Source: Lentisphaerota bacterium (GTDB lineage: Bacteria; Verrucomicrobiota; Lentisphaeria; Victivallales; GWF2-50-93). From it: 7,997 bases of DNA. The translations under genes were made by a program, and so were the position numbers. Shown here one piece after another: positions 7,341 through 7,997 of this stretch; within the stretch, counting starts at the first letter, position 1; every line of letters starts with the position of its first letter. The stretch spans positions 1 through 7,997 of the forward strand of contig JANYBI010000750.1 of NCBI GenBank assembly GCA_025360875.1. The letters are read 5' to 3'. Below the pieces are notes generated by a model, which was not told where the DNA came from, ran no database searches, and saw only the letters and a list, made by a program, of their open reading frames with translations.

Positions 7341-7997
7341 ATGAGATCAAATAAAACAAGTCCAGTTTGGCGCATCGCCATTATTATCTGTACCGTTTTC
7401 ACATTCTGCCTGCAGATTCCTGCCAGAGGCGCGGATCTGCAGTGGAACTGGAAACTTCCTCCGGCGCGTTACCAGGAGATGAGCGTATTCGAACGGAGCC
7501 AATATGACAAGGCGGTAGGCCTGATCAAACAGAATGCATATAAGGCAGCTGCAACCGAGTTCGAGAAATTCCAGACGCAGTTCACCGACTCAAAGCTGTT
7601 ATCCCATGTGATGTTCATGCGCGCCTACTGCCTGCACCAGGACAAAAGCCGCGGTGCGGCTATAAAGATCTACAATGAGGTAATGGACTTCTACGGGCAG
7701 AAGGTTGAGGACGCCACGCCTGCGCTTTATTTCATGGGAATGGCGCATATCGAAAACGGAGACATCAAGGCGGGACTGAAATGCATGCAGGAAATTGTCG
7801 ATGATCCCGACTACTCGAAGCATCCGCTCGCGGCCGGAGCCCTGAAGGCGTTGGGAGAAAACTGCTGGCGCAACAACGAGCGGGACAAGGCTGTGGCATA
7901 CTGGAAACGCGCGGCATCCGATGATTTCAGGAAAAACAACCAGGCCGAGGCCAACGAAGCCCTCGACAATGTCATAGGATACTACATAATCAGCAAA
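7311..7997 (+). CDS. Exported TPR-repeat protein, 5' part (cut by window end)
   Basis: An open frame of 229 codons runs off the window without a stop. An in-frame TAA at 7302-7304 limits the start to ATG 7311 or ATG 7341; neither has a clear Shine-Dalgarno, so the start is uncertain. From 7341 the N-terminus is a plausible signal peptide: basic residues, then a hydrophobic stretch IAIIICTVFTFCL, then PARGA before a mature start at DLQW. The mature part is helical with TPR-like units: EFEKFQTQF, AAIKIYNEVMDFYG, ALYFMGMAHIENGDIKAGL and KAVAYWKRAA. These resemble tol-pal/BamD-type TPR proteins of the envelope, but I cannot assign a specific family or function. It follows the kinase gene in the same direction after a 170-base gap, so it may be a separate transcript and could be a periplasmic partner of the kinase's TPR region (inference). 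Confidence 0.8.
   Translation, partial: MKLRFNVISNMRSNKTSPVWRIAIIICTVFTFCLQIPARGADLQWNWKLPPARYQEMSVFERSQYDKAVGLIKQNAYKAAATEFEKFQTQFTDSKLLSHVMFMRAYCLHQDKSRGAAIKIYNEVMDFYGQKVEDATPALYFMGMAHIENGDIKAGLKCMQEIVDDPDYSKHPLAAGALKALGENCWRNNERDKAVAYWKRAASDDFRKNNQAEANEALDNVIGYYIISK

Noticed and set aside
7599..7823. Reverse-strand open frame of 74 codons near the window end
   Set aside because: It overlaps the forward exported TPR frame, which has a signal peptide and TPR pattern and continues past the window; the reverse frame has neither.

Overview
The window reads as a stretch of bacterial chromosome from the PVC superphylum. A Lentisphaerota/Victivallales- or Kiritimatiellae-like organism is my best guess. 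This rests on recollection of family hallmarks: an ECF sigma factor opening with a 'TRWSQV'-type N-terminus, directly followed by a giant Hanks-type kinase with a DWG (not DFG) motif, a zinc-ribbon head and a TPR tail. That arrangement is typical of Planctomycetes, Verrucomicrobia and Lentisphaerae. Base composition is moderate and looks uniform across the window by eye. All genes lie on the + strand, and four of five have a recognisable Shine-Dalgarno sequence, strong in three and weak in the sigma gene.

Layout. (1) Positions 75-2299 hold a compact two-gene metabolic unit, tdh-kbl: L-threonine 3-dehydrogenase and 2-amino-3-ketobutyrate CoA ligase, separated by 5 nt. Together they convert L-threonine to glycine plus acetyl-CoA. 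All expected zinc, NAD and PLP residues are present. (2) Positions 2329-3063 hold an ECF-type sigma factor beginning only 29 nt after kbl, with no visible terminator between them. (3) Positions 3163-7140 hold a 1325-residue membrane Ser/Thr protein kinase: N-terminal four-cysteine zinc ribbon, kinase domain, one transmembrane helix, coiled coil, HEAT-like patch and about ten TPR units. (4) Positions 7141-7310 are a non-coding gap with an imperfect stem-loop carrying a REP-like core and a weak candidate promoter. (5) From 7311 to the window end is the 5' part of a gene for an exported TPR protein, cut by the window edge.

How the parts may work together: tdh and kbl are ordinary threonine catabolism. 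The sigma factor and kinase look like a signalling pair in which the kinase controls the sigma factor by phosphorylation instead of through a membrane anti-sigma factor. Region 2.2 of the sigma factor has lost part of its usual acidic character and carries a threonine (T65) in the motif DAHDLTQ. This resembles the logic described for kinase-activated ECF factors such as EcfP/PknT. The kinase's large C-terminal TPR region is predicted to be extracytoplasmic, so it could sense an envelope protein; the exported TPR protein encoded next is a possible partner. These functional links are inference. Nothing here is an obvious mobile element, CRISPR array or RNA gene.
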